64,000 bases of DNA from Spirosoma montaniterrae (GTDB taxonomy: Bacteria > Bacteroidota > Bacteroidia > Cytophagales > Spirosomataceae). Shown in pieces: positions 34,083 to 43,344 of this stretch. The notes beneath the pieces were generated by a model that was not told where the DNA came from, searched no databases, and was given only the letters and a program-made list of their open reading frames with translations. Both the position numbers and the translations under genes were made by a program. The DNA lies in NCBI RefSeq assembly GCF_001988955.1, contig NZ_CP014263.1, positions 1,798,001-1,862,000 of the forward strand, read 5' to 3'. Position 1 is the first letter of the stretch. Each line of letters opens with the position of its first letter.

Positions 34083-35060
34083 TCAAATATCGCACGTTGC
34101 TGTCTCACTTCGTAATTTGTAGTGTGCCCTTCGTATATCTTCAGCGGTCTGGCCGGGGCCGTCGTGTCGCCAGCCGGGTGGTTTGTAAAGATACCGAAGC
34201 TTATCGGGCCAGCGGTCGGCAGATTGCATTTGCAGCCAGAGCCAGCGAAACCCCGCCACCTGCACCCGCATCGGATTGTACGTATTGATGTTGGTAATCA
34301 GGCCATAATCAGGTTCCTCTTCCTCGCGCTGGTAAGTGCCGAACAGTTTATCCCACACCACCAGCACCTGCCCGTAGTTGCGGTCGAGGTAGTGGGGATT
34401 GGTGCCGTGGTGGACGCGATGATTCGACGGAGTTTCGAGAATATGCTCGAAAAAGCCCATCTTTTTAACCAGACGCGTGTGATTAAAAATACCGAACAGG
34501 CTGGTCAGGATATTGATCACCACCATCTGAAACGGCGATACACCCAGCAAGGGCATCAGGGCGTAGAAAGGTGCCTGCTGCGCTTCGTCTAAGAACGTTC
34601 CCCGTGCGGCTACCGTAAAGTTAAACTCCCGCGAGGAGTGATGAACGGAATGAAAGGCCCATAACAACCCCGTGCGGTGCGAAAGCCAGTGATTGGCGTA
34701 GTAGATGAAATCGTGCAGCAGAAAGGCCAGCAGCCAGCCCCAGCCCGTTTCGGGCAGCGTAAACAACCGCCATTCGCTGTATATATAATAAAAGACGGCA
34801 AACGGCAGCAGCACCCCCGAAACAACCGAAAACACCATGTTCATCGACGATATGGCCACGTTGCTCCAGGCGTCGCGCCCGTTCCATTCGTCCCGATGCC
34901 GATACATGTACACCGCCCATTCGCCAACAATCATCAGCACGTAGAGTGGCAACATGACCCGGAAAAAGATCGACCCATCGTTCACCATACCGCGCAGGCT
35001 ACCCAGCCAGTTTCCGACTGCGTCCAGGATAATGTTTATGTCGTCTTGAATGATGTCCAT
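34083..35060 (-). CDS. Sterol desaturase / fatty-acid hydroxylase family protein
   Basis: A 325-residue membrane di-iron enzyme from the ATG at 35060 (a TTG at 35075 is less likely). Several transmembrane segments and the histidine clusters HDFIYYANHWLSHR, HSVHHSS and NHRVHHGTNPHYLD are complete. The family hydroxylates or desaturates lipids with O2. The substrate cannot be told. It is divergent from the Crp-like regulator. Confidence 0.9.
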   Translation of the reverse strand: MDIIQDDINIILDAVGNWLGSLRGMVNDGSIFFRVMLPLYVLMIVGEWAVYMYRHRDEWNGRDAWSNVAISSMNMVFSVVSGVLLPFAVFYYIYSEWRLFTLPETGWGWLLAFLLHDFIYYANHWLSHRTGLLWAFHSVHHSSREFNFTVAARGTFLDEAQQAPFYALMPLLGVSPFQMVVINILTSLFGIFNHTRLVKKMGFFEHILETPSNHRVHHGTNPHYLDRNYGQVLVVWDKLFGTYQREEEEPDYGLITNINTYNPMRVQVAGFRWLWLQMQSADRWPDKLRYLYKPPGWRHDGPGQTAEDIRRAHYKLRSETATCDI

Positions 35061-35129
35061 GCGCGCTGTAATCAAAAAAATGTAATATTATACAGCTTTT
35101 AGGCTAATTCCCTTCAAATTTTTTAAGAA

Positions 35130-35696
35130 ATGACGCACCCGCTCCTCGCCTACTTCGCGCAATTCATTCCGCTATCGCCGGTAATCGAAGACGCCGTAGC
35201 AGCCAGTTTCATGCATCAGTCGCTGAAACGGGGCGATTATCTGCTGGAAGCCGGGCAAACGGCCAGCTACGCGCATTTCGTTGTGTCGGGGGCGTTGCGT
35301 GTGTTTACCCACACAGAACGGGCTGACATTACCATCTGGCTCGGCCTGGCCGGATCGATGGTGGTGTCGCTACCGAGTTTTATTGAGCGTAAACCCAGCC
35401 CTGAATGGATTCAGGCCATTGACGATACCCGCGTTTATTCGGTTCACTACAACGCGCTGCAACAACTCTACGACGCCCATCCCGAACTCGACCGGCTGGG
35501 GCGGTTGCTCATCGAACGTTACGCCATTCAGTTGCGTGAACATGGCTTTTCGCTCCGCTGCCATACCACCACCGAACGCTACGAAAACCTGCTTCGACAA
35601 CGCCCTGAACTTTTCGAGCAGGTGCCACTTACCCACATCGCATCGTTTCTGGGCATGACCCCGCAAGCCATGAGTTTGGCGCGGGCTAAACGCTAA
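35130..35696 (+). CDS. Crp/Fnr-family regulator
   Basis: A 188-residue protein: a cyclic-nucleotide-binding-like jelly roll (about 20-125, with GDYLLEAGQTA and the RVF strand) and a C-terminal winged helix (LTHIASFLGMTPQAMSLAR). The recognition helix has QAMSLARAK where the family usually shows a TLSR-type sequence. It is divergent from the desaturase-family gene and may regulate it. The last 11 bp overlap the convergent AcpH-like gene. Confidence 0.85.
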   Translation: MTHPLLAYFAQFIPLSPVIEDAVAASFMHQSLKRGDYLLEAGQTASYAHFVVSGALRVFTHTERADITIWLGLAGSMVVSLPSFIERKPSPEWIQAIDDTRVYSVHYNALQQLYDAHPELDRLGRLLIERYAIQLREHGFSLRCHTTTERYENLLRQRPELFEQVPLTHIASFLGMTPQAMSLARAKR

Positions 35697-36285
35697 GCCG
35701 CTGCTTTACAGCCTCGATGTGCGCCACCAACGCCGGCCAGTAGTGCGCGAATCGGTCGCCAATGGCCGTATAATGCGTCTCCAAATCAATAATGGCCGTA
35801 TCTAACCCCGATGCAAAGGCGGTTCGGCGCGACAATCCTTTCAGTGACCGGTCGATACCTTCGAGCGTTTGATAGTTGGTTAACCAGTTTTGCCGGATCA
35901 TATAGTCGGCCATGTGGGTGGCTCCGGCGGGCAGGCGGTGCTGGTTTGTTTGCACAACGTCGTAAAAATACGGCACAAACTCAAGCAGCGAGTCAGTCGT
36001 AAAAAATTGGAAATCAGCCGCTAAGTAGTGATCAAAAAAAATATCGACGGCGGCACCGGCGTATTTGTGGCAGCGCGGGCGAAGGATGTCGCGGATGGCG
36101 GCTACGTCGGGATGGGCGTCGGTAAAGCTGTCGATGGCCCGATGGAGCCGAACGCCTGCCAGTTCGCCTGAAGTCAGGCCGTGGCGCGGGTGAGCCGGAT
36201 CGCCTTTGATGAAATCGCCGATAAAGTTACCGATCATCAGCCCCTCGTCGCGGCCCGACAGCCAGGCGTGTGCCAGCAAATTCAT
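35686..36285 (-). CDS. Acyl-carrier-protein phosphodiesterase-like protein (AcpH/DUF479)
   Basis: A 199-residue HD-like all-helical protein beginning MNLLAHAWLSGRDEGLMIGN, with the G..LHR.ID.FTD motif and FFDHYLA metal-binding region of AcpH. AcpH removes the phosphopantetheine arm from ACP. Its start overlaps the dCMP deaminase stop by 4 bp, so the two are co-transcribed. Confidence 0.85.
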   Translation of the reverse strand: MNLLAHAWLSGRDEGLMIGNFIGDFIKGDPAHPRHGLTSGELAGVRLHRAIDSFTDAHPDVAAIRDILRPRCHKYAGAAVDIFFDHYLAADFQFFTTDSLLEFVPYFYDVVQTNQHRLPAGATHMADYMIRQNWLTNYQTLEGIDRSLKGLSRRTAFASGLDTAIIDLETHYTAIGDRFAHYWPALVAHIEAVKQRLSV

Positions 36286-36803
36286 GGCACCGTCGGCAGG
36301 GCCGCTTTTCGGGGAATGGGCGGTTCGGAGTGCAGCACAAAGCCATCGCTCGGCACGTAACGGTCTACTTTTACGCCAAAACGGCGCAAAAAATCAACAC
36401 CTTCGTCGGAGCCAATGCCTTTGTATTCAGCGTAAGAATGGAGGTAGATGACATGGGCAATTTTCATGCTGTAGATAATCCGGGCGCAGGCAATGCAGGG
36501 CGACAGTGTTACGTAGATAGTAGCCCCCTCTATCTCCGAACCGTTTTTAGCTGCATACAAAATGGCATTTTCTTCGGCGTGCAGAGCCAGCGAACAGGAG
36601 CCTTTCGAATCGCGCGGGCAACCTACGCCGGGAAATTCGTCGTCGCAGTTGTGCGTACCGGCGGGTGGGCCGTTGTAGCCGATGCTAATGATGCGGGTGT
36701 CGCGGGTCAGTACGGCCCCCACCTGCGCCTTTATGCAGTGCGACCGTTTGGCCAGGTTAACGGCCAGTTCCATAAAAATATCGTCGAAGCGGGGGCGAGA
36801 CAT
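36282..36803 (-). CDS. dCMP deaminase
   Basis: A 173-residue cytidine/deoxycytidylate deaminase-family protein from the ATG at 36803 (MSRPRFDD..). Zinc ligands H75, C103 and C106 and catalytic E77 are in HAEENA and SPCIACA. It makes dUMP from dCMP for thymidylate synthesis. A possible upstream extension to 36890 would read the inverted-repeat region and is rejected. The ATG lies at the end of the left repeat arm. Confidence 0.92.
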   Translation of the reverse strand: MSRPRFDDIFMELAVNLAKRSHCIKAQVGAVLTRDTRIISIGYNGPPAGTHNCDDEFPGVGCPRDSKGSCSLALHAEENAILYAAKNGSEIEGATIYVTLSPCIACARIIYSMKIAHVIYLHSYAEYKGIGSDEGVDFLRRFGVKVDRYVPSDGFVLHSEPPIPRKAALPTVP

Positions 36804-36951
36804 GTCTGAACCAGGATTAGCCAGGATTATCAAGATTAAACAAGATTGGGCTGGCGCGTCACAAAAATCCTGATTAATCTGGAAAATCAAGATAATCCTG
36901 GTTCAGAATCCTGTTTAATCTGGAAAATCCCGACTAATCCTGGTTCAGACA
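36803..36951. repeat. Inverted repeat with a tandem third copy upstream of the dCMP deaminase gene
   Basis: The left arm 36803-36847 pairs with 36908-36951 with few mismatches, and an additional inverted copy lies at 36866-36908. The shared word is CTGAACCAGGATTA. The remaining 112 bases before the next gene show nothing recognisable. Confidence 0.85.
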
Positions 36952-37063
36952 TCCGGTTCAGACCGATTCGGCACCCAAAAACCGGCATTCAGCAAGATAA
37001 ATTTCGTAGCCATAGCTGGTGGCGGCAACTTTGAACCATCAATTAGACGCATGGTCAACCACT

Positions 37064-39694
37064 ATGAAATCGCTCCTACTTTCTATACTTATCGTCAGTG
37101 CAGCCAGCGCATTCGCTCAGGGTCCGGGTGGCCCCGGCGGGTTTGGTGCGCCGACGGACGAACGGTCCCGGCGTAACTCAGCCGTTGTCGATGCTGAGCC
37201 TACGCCACGCGGCAATGGCAAAATTTCGGGCGTTCTGATCGACTCCACCAGCCAGAAACCCGTCGAATTTGCCACGGTTGCCCTGCTTAATTCCCAAACC
37301 AACAAACCTATCGATGGTACTACCAGCGACGATAAGGGCAAGTTTAGCCTCACCAAACTCGCACCCGGTCAGTATCGGCTGCTGTATTCGTTTATTGGCT
37401 ATAAAGACAAACGCTCGGCTCTCGTTACCATTGAAAAAGGCACCGAACTAAACGTCGGCTCGGTGACACTCGCGCCCGACGTGCGCACGCTCAGCGAAGT
37501 AAACGTAGTGGGTCAGGCGGCCATCATCGAAGAAAAAGTAGACCGTCTGGTGTACAACGCCGACAAAGATATTGCCGCCAAAGGGGGCGACGCCACCGAA
37601 ATCATGCGAAAAGTACCGATGCTATCGGTCGACCTCGATGGCAACGTAAGTCTGCGCGGCAGCAGCAATGTAACGGTGCTGATCAACAATAAGCCCAGCA
37701 CAATTATGGCGCAAAGTGTGGCCGATGCGTTGCGCCAGATTCCGGCTGATATGATTAAGACCGTAGAGGTAATTACCAGCCCATCAGCCAAATACGACGC
37801 CGAAGGCTCAGCCGGAATCATCAACATCGTCACCAAAAAAACAACGTTGCAGGGCATGACCCTCGACCTGAACACGGCTGCGGGCAACCGGGGGTCGATG
37901 CTGGGGCTGAACGGCAACTACCGCACTGGCAAGATGGGCTTTTCGCTCAGCGGGTTTGGCCGGGCCGAATACAACGTGCGGGGCGCGTTTGAAAACGAAC
38001 AAACGACGGCCTCGCCCACGGGCAACGTTCGCACCCTGCAAACGGCCAGTACGCTCAACCAGCGGCTGCATGGCAACTACCAATTCGGCTGGGATTACGA
38101 CATCGACAAAAATACCTCGCTCACGGCCAGCGTACGCTACGGGGCCAGAAATGGCATCATCAACCAGAGCAACCTGCTTACACAGACGTTTTTACCGACG
38201 AGCCTTTCGCCCCTGCTCAACAACCGGAACGTGAAAACCACCGACCTGTCGGGCACGGTCGATGCCAACGTGACGTACACGAAAATCTACAAGCCGCAGC
38301 AGGAATTCAGCATTCTGGCTCTGTACAGCCGCAATGACCGCACCAATGATTTCGTGGCCGACATTCTGGGCGGTACTGACTTCCAGACGATTACGGCCCG
38401 GCAGAAAAACCTCAACCCCAGCTACAACCAGGAATCGACCCTGCAAATCGACTATCAGACACCCATCGGCAAAAACCAGTTGATCGAGTTTGGCGGGAAG
38501 GGCATTCTCCGGCAGGTGAACAGCGAATTTCAGTACCTGACGGCCACGGGTGCCAACGGCCCGTTCGTGACCGACGACAGCCGCCCGGCCAATACGCTGA
38601 ACTATGACCAGGAAATTGCGGCCACGTATTTTTCCTACACGCTGTCGACCAAACAAAAGTATACCATCAAGGCGGGTGCCCGCTACGAATACACATTCAT
38701 CAATGCCCGCTTCTCCAACGAAGCCAACGGCCCGGCGGCTTCCATTCCGAACTACGGTGTATTTGTGCCAAGCATCAACGTGTCGAAAAATCTCGGTGGT
38801 GGCAAAATCGTCAAAGTAGCCTATAACCGACGGGTACAGCGTCCGGGCATTCAGTTTCTGAACCCTAACCTGAACGCAGCCAACCCCACCAACATCAGCG
38901 TTGGCAACCCGTACCTCGCCCCCGAACTGACCGATAATATTGAGTTGGGGACAAGTGCGAACATTAAAGGGCTGTATATCAACGCTTCACTCTTTGCCCG
39001 GCGCACCAACAACTCGATCACGGCAGTTCGCGACACGGCTACGCAGGCTTTTGGCGACGCAGCGAACCCGGTTTTACAGCAGGTCATTCGGACCACGTTT
39101 CAGAACGTAGGCCGCGAAGAGGCTGTGGGGCTAAACCTCTTCGCCAACGGCACACTGTTTTCAAAATGGCAGATTGGCGGGGGAGTCGACGTGTTCCGGG
39201 TCAGTTTGACCAATAATAATCCGAATCCGATTTATTCGGCTTCCAATTCGGGATGGGTAGTGGCCGGGCGTATGATGAGCAGCCTGACACTCAAAAAAGG
39301 CTGGGGCGTTCAGGCATTCGGGGGCATACGCGGGCGGCAGGTACAGTTGCAGGGCTATCAAACGCCGATGTATTTCTACAGCCTCGGCGTTCGGCACGAT
39401 TTCAACCAGAAGAAAGGCAGCATCGGATTAGCCGCCGAAAACTTCTTCAACCACCCGTTTGTGCAAACCACCGAACTGCGCTCGCCCATTCTGAGCCAAA
39501 GCAGCCGCAACAGTTTCTATAATGCTGGTGTGCGGGTAACGTTCAGCTATAAAATTGGCAAAATGAGCTTCGACGCTCCGCAGAAAAGACGCAAGTCGAT
39601 TGAAAACGACGACGTGAAAGGCGAAGGCGGTGGCGGCAACGATGGTCAGCAGCAGGCGGCCCCGTCGGGTGGCGGTGGACGGCCACGGTCATAA
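37064..39694 (+). CDS. Outer-membrane TonB-receptor-like beta-barrel protein
   Basis: An 876-residue protein from the ATG at 37064 (MKSLLLSIL.., signal peptide to about residue 20). After a Gly/Pro-rich linker come a carboxypeptidase-like domain (about 55-135), a plug domain (about 140-235) and an outer-membrane beta-barrel of the OMP_b-brl_3 type. The C-terminal 40 residues are hydrophilic and Gly-rich (GEGGGGNDGQQQ), after the usual last barrel strand, which is unusual. The ligand is unknown. A terminator hairpin follows. Confidence 0.87.
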   Translation: MKSLLLSILIVSAASAFAQGPGGPGGFGAPTDERSRRNSAVVDAEPTPRGNGKISGVLIDSTSQKPVEFATVALLNSQTNKPIDGTTSDDKGKFSLTKLAPGQYRLLYSFIGYKDKRSALVTIEKGTELNVGSVTLAPDVRTLSEVNVVGQAAIIEEKVDRLVYNADKDIAAKGGDATEIMRKVPMLSVDLDGNVSLRGSSNVTVLINNKPSTIMAQSVADALRQIPADMIKTVEVITSPSAKYDAEGSAGIINIVTKKTTLQGMTLDLNTAAGNRGSMLGLNGNYRTGKMGFSLSGFGRAEYNVRGAFENEQTTASPTGNVRTLQTASTLNQRLHGNYQFGWDYDIDKNTSLTASVRYGARNGIINQSNLLTQTFLPTSLSPLLNNRNVKTTDLSGTVDANVTYTKIYKPQQEFSILALYSRNDRTNDFVADILGGTDFQTITARQKNLNPSYNQESTLQIDYQTPIGKNQLIEFGGKGILRQVNSEFQYLTATGANGPFVTDDSRPANTLNYDQEIAATYFSYTLSTKQKYTIKAGARYEYTFINARFSNEANGPAASIPNYGVFVPSINVSKNLGGGKIVKVAYNRRVQRPGIQFLNPNLNAANPTNISVGNPYLAPELTDNIELGTSANIKGLYINASLFARRTNNSITAVRDTATQAFGDAANPVLQQVIRTTFQNVGREEAVGLNLFANGTLFSKWQIGGGVDVFRVSLTNNNPNPIYSASNSGWVVAGRMMSSLTLKKGWGVQAFGGIRGRQVQLQGYQTPMYFYSLGVRHDFNQKKGSIGLAAENFFNHPFVQTTELRSPILSQSSRNSFYNAGVRVTFSYKIGKMSFDAPQKRRKSIENDDVKGEGGGGNDGQQQAAPSGGGGRPRS

Positions 39695-39720
39695 AACATG
39701 TATTAGATAGGTTGACGGGT

Positions 39721-39754
39721 AAACCCTTTCGCTTTGCGGGAGGGTTTCCTTTTA
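39721..39754 (+). terminator. Intrinsic terminator after the TonB-type gene
   Basis: An AAACCCT/AGGGTTT stem with an extended inner GC part (39721-39747) is followed by a T-rich stretch. From here to 39948 no gene is evident. Confidence 0.7.
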
Positions 39755-39948
39755 TACTTGACAATCAGTTATCTATTGTTATCAGGCTGCAACGAATCCC
39801 GCCCTTTTCACGTACCGATAGTAAGAACGGGCTGGCAAATGGTCTCTTACGAGGAAGTTCTATTACTTTTTTTGGTTTACGATAAAGAGGTAAACCTAAT
39901 TGACTACGTGCGGGTTACGTCAGCAATCACGGTAGGTTCAAAGGCTGC

Positions 39949-42480
39949 ATGAAACACACGCTACGCCTTCTCTTTCTGGTTTCGGTATGGCTTCTGTACG
40001 CGTTGGCTCCGGCCTCGGCGCAGTCCGGCTATACCATTTCGGGCCGCGTGACCGATGCCGCTACGGGCGAAGGGCTTCCGTTCGCCAGCATTGCAGCGAA
40101 GGGCGTTACCACCGGCACCACCGCCGACGTGGAGGGGCGGTATACGCTCCGGCTCCGGCAACGGGCCGACTCGCTGCTGGTGCAAAGTCTGGGCTATCAG
40201 ACAGGCCGCTACGCCATTGCTAACCAATCGAGCCAAACAATTAACGCCCGGCTGCTTTCAGCGGCAACGCGTTTGCAGGAAGTAAAAGTCTATGCCAAAG
40301 GGGGCGACCCGGCGTACCGCATCATGCGCGAAGCCATCCGGCGGAGCGATCAGTTTAACCCGGCCCGGATGCCCGCCTATCAGTACGACAGCTACACCAA
40401 GATTGAAGGTTATATCAATAATTTTTCGCAGAAACGCCGGAATCAGAAACGGCCCGGTCCGGTTGGGCGGCTGCTTGGCAAGCTGCCCGCCATTACCGAC
40501 GAGAACGGGCAACCCGCAGTGCCGGTGTTTATTTCCGAAACGTTTTCGGCGTTTTTCGCCCGCACGAAGCCCGATAAAACCAAAGAGCAGGTGCTGAAAT
40601 CGCACGTTACGGGGGTGGGCGTTAGCGATGGCGGGCTGATTGCACAGCTTACGGGCGCGTCGTTTCAGCAATATAATTTTTACCGCAACTCGCTGCTGAT
40701 TTTGCAGAAAGACATTCCCTCGCCCGTTGGAGCGCAATGGGAAACGGTATATACGTTCCGGCTGAAAGATACGGTGCTGCTGGGCACAACTCCCTGCTAC
40801 GAAATCGACTTCACACCCAAACGTGCCAGCGATCTGGCGTTTTCGGGTACGGTCTGGATCGATACGCTGCAACTGGGCCTGTCGCAAATCGACGCGCTGG
40901 TGGAGAAACGGGCCAATATCAATTTTGTAGACGAACTGCGAATCGAGCAGGAATGGGAGTTACTGGCATCGGGCGTCCGGTTTCCGACGCAGACGCGCGT
41001 TATGATCGACTCCGATGAACCAACGCCCCGTGCGCCCGGCGTGCTGGTCCGGTTTCTGACGTCGGCCAGCAATGTGGCGAAAACCGAACCCAAGGAAGTC
41101 GGCTTTTACAACCCATCCATCGAACTCGCCGACGATTACCGAAAAACCGATTCCACGTTCTGGCAGCGGGTTCGGCCCGCGTCGCTGGGAGCCAGCGAGT
41201 GGCAGGCCATGCGCGTCGTTGATTCGGTGCGTAACGTGCCGTTTATGAAAGTGGCCGGGGAAGTTATCAGGCTGGGCGTGCTGGGCTACAAGCCGCTGGG
41301 CAAACTGAATGTCGATCTGGGGCCGCTCTTGTATTCGTATGCCAACAACAACATAGAGGGTCATCGGTTTCGGCTGGGGCTACGTACCAACACCGGTTTC
41401 AGCCGCAAATGGCTGCTGAGTGGCTACGTGGCTTACGGTACGCTGGACCGGCAGCTAAAGTACAGTGCCAGTGCCGAATACATTCTGAACCGCAAACCCT
41501 GGACGGTCATCGGCGTTCGGCGCAGCCACGACCTCGAACGGGTGGGCATTTCGGCAGATAACATCGGCGGCAACTCGTTTTTCGCGGCCTATTCGCGTTT
41601 CGGCACCATCCGGCGACCCTATTTTCAGGATGAACGACTGGTGTATTTCCAGCGCGAGTTGGGCCGGGGTTTTACGCAAACGCTGGCACTCCGCAACCGC
41701 AGCTTCGACCCACTGTTCTCATTTGCGTACCTCCCTCCCGCTGGTGATATCGACCAGACGATTCGCAGCGCGTATAAGCTGACGGAATTTATTTCCGAAA
41801 CCCGATTCGCTCCTGACGAGGTGATGTTACAGAACGACAACGTACGCGTTAGTGCCGGAGCCGTTCGGAAACCCATTTATACGTTTCGCTACGCCGTCGG
41901 GCTGCGGCACGTGCTGGGTAGCGATTTCACCTACCACCGCCTGTCGGCCAGCATGAAACATTCATTCCGAATGGGCGTGCTGGGCCGGACCTATTACACG
42001 CTGAACGCGGGTATCATTCCATCGACGGTGCCCTACCCGCTGCTGTACACTCCCCTCGGCAACGAATCGTCGTTCTACGTCGGCAACGCGTTCAACATGA
42101 TGAACTTCTTCGAGTTCGTCTGCGACCGCTGGGCAACGGTGCAGGTCGAACACAACTTTAACGGGCTGTTGTTCAACCGAATACCGCTGTTGCGTAGGCT
42201 GAAATGGCGCGAACTCGTCACGGGGAAAGTGCTGGAGGGCAACGTATCGACCAGCAACATGGCTCTGATTCCGGCTACCAACGCAACCGGGCAGGCTGTT
42301 GACGGTTTCCAGTCGCTGAGTCGCGTCCCTTACGTGGAAGTGGGGTATGGCATCGATAACATTTTTAAAGTCCTGCGCGTCGATGCCATCCACCGCTTGA
42401 CCTACCGCAACAACATCAGCCCGGCAGGTATTCCCGTCACGCCGTTTGCCATTAAAGTATCAGGTTGGCTGGCGTTTTAG
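39949..42480 (+). CDS. DUF5686 / carboxypeptidase-like regulatory domain protein
   Basis: An 843-residue exported protein (signal peptide to about residue 25, ..APASAQ). The N-terminal carboxypeptidase-like domain (about 28-108) is followed by the DUF5686 region with the KGGDPAYRIMREAIRRSDQF signature and a long C-terminal part likely to be a beta-barrel. This family is common in Bacteroidota outer membranes and lacks a known function. It ends just before a long inverted repeat. Confidence 0.87.
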   Translation: MKHTLRLLFLVSVWLLYALAPASAQSGYTISGRVTDAATGEGLPFASIAAKGVTTGTTADVEGRYTLRLRQRADSLLVQSLGYQTGRYAIANQSSQTINARLLSAATRLQEVKVYAKGGDPAYRIMREAIRRSDQFNPARMPAYQYDSYTKIEGYINNFSQKRRNQKRPGPVGRLLGKLPAITDENGQPAVPVFISETFSAFFARTKPDKTKEQVLKSHVTGVGVSDGGLIAQLTGASFQQYNFYRNSLLILQKDIPSPVGAQWETVYTFRLKDTVLLGTTPCYEIDFTPKRASDLAFSGTVWIDTLQLGLSQIDALVEKRANINFVDELRIEQEWELLASGVRFPTQTRVMIDSDEPTPRAPGVLVRFLTSASNVAKTEPKEVGFYNPSIELADDYRKTDSTFWQRVRPASLGASEWQAMRVVDSVRNVPFMKVAGEVIRLGVLGYKPLGKLNVDLGPLLYSYANNNIEGHRFRLGLRTNTGFSRKWLLSGYVAYGTLDRQLKYSASAEYILNRKPWTVIGVRRSHDLERVGISADNIGGNSFFAAYSRFGTIRRPYFQDERLVYFQRELGRGFTQTLALRNRSFDPLFSFAYLPPAGDIDQTIRSAYKLTEFISETRFAPDEVMLQNDNVRVSAGAVRKPIYTFRYAVGLRHVLGSDFTYHRLSASMKHSFRMGVLGRTYYTLNAGIIPSTVPYPLLYTPLGNESSFYVGNAFNMMNFFEFVCDRWATVQVEHNFNGLLFNRIPLLRRLKWRELVTGKVLEGNVSTSNMALIPATNATGQAVDGFQSLSRVPYVEVGYGIDNIFKVLRVDAIHRLTYRNNISPAGIPVTPFAIKVSGWLAF

Positions 42481-42608
42481 GTTAGAAGGGTAAAGAGGGT
42501 TGGAAGGGGGTAAGGGGTAAGGTTGGAAAGGTCATTGGTATTAGTAAAACCTCTTCACCTTTACCCCTTCTAACCTTACCCCTTTACCCCTTACACCCTT
42601 CTAACCTT
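42480..42608. repeat. G-rich/C-rich long inverted repeat between convergent genes
   Basis: The left arm 42480-42531 pairs with 42557-42608, with mismatches. The vocabulary GGGGTAAGG / CTAACCTTACCCC matches the repeat at 10924-11045, although the two loci are 31 kb apart. Confidence 0.82.
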
Positions 42609-42615
42609 ATACCTT

Positions 42616-43278
42616 TTACCCTTCCCCCTGAAATCTCGCCAGCACCTCGTCTACGGTCAGGGTTTCGAGCGACGGGGCTACCAGATCGGCCTGCGTCAGC
42701 ACGTCGGGTGAGCCGAGGCCCACAACGTACATACCACCCCGTTTGCCCGCTTCTACGCCCGCTACGGCATCTTCAAACACCACGCACTCGGCTGGGCTAA
42801 CCTCAAGTTCGGCAGCACCTTTGGTGAACACCTCCGGATCAGGTTTGCCTTTGCTGATTTTATTGCCGTCGATGATGGCGTCGAATACATTGTTCATACC
42901 AATGCGTTCCAGAATCAGCGGGGCGTTTTTACTAACCGAACCAAGTGCCGTTTGCAAACCGGCTTTGCGCACCTGCGAAAAGAAATTCGGTACGCCGGGC
43001 AAAATATCGTCGGAGGTCATGCGACTCACCAATTCGAGATACCACTCATTTTTCTGGGTTGCCAGTTCAGTTTTCCGGGCCTCCGACAGGGTCAGGCCAC
43101 CGTGGGCCAGGATGATATCGAGCGAATCGGTTCGGCTAACCCCTTTCAGCCGCTCGTTGAATTCTTCCGAAATATCGAATCCCAACTCGTTTGCCAGCCG
43201 ACGCCAGGCTTGATAATGATAAATGGCCGTGTCGACGATTACGCCGTCGAGATCAAACAGAAACGCCTTAATGGGCAT
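42616..43278 (-). CDS. pgmB: Beta-phosphoglucomutase
   Basis: A 220-residue HAD-family phosphomutase: nucleophile and acid D9 and D11 in DLDGVIVDT, a helical cap, the lysine motif SKGKPDPEVF and the EDAVAGVEAG metal motif. It interconverts beta-glucose 1-phosphate and glucose 6-phosphate in maltose/trehalose breakdown. The two alpha-amylases 11-15 kb away could feed the same route. It stands alone. Confidence 0.88.
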   Translation of the reverse strand: MPIKAFLFDLDGVIVDTAIYHYQAWRRLANELGFDISEEFNERLKGVSRTDSLDIILAHGGLTLSEARKTELATQKNEWYLELVSRMTSDDILPGVPNFFSQVRKAGLQTALGSVSKNAPLILERIGMNNVFDAIIDGNKISKGKPDPEVFTKGAAELEVSPAECVVFEDAVAGVEAGKRGGMYVVGLGSPDVLTQADLVAPSLETLTVDEVLARFQGEG

Positions 43279-43344
43279 AATTACTCGTTTTTCAGGTTAT
43301 ACGAGTGGCAAAAATACGGGTTTGGTTCGGCTTTCCGGCAGCCT

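Noticed and set aside
36270..36809. Plus-strand open frame of 179 codons
   Set aside because: Antisense to the dCMP deaminase gene, with no family pattern.
39734..39952. Open frame of 72 codons resembling a small lipoprotein (LLLSGC)
   Set aside because: It starts with TTG inside a terminator hairpin, lacks a ribosome binding site, and has no recognisable C-terminal part.
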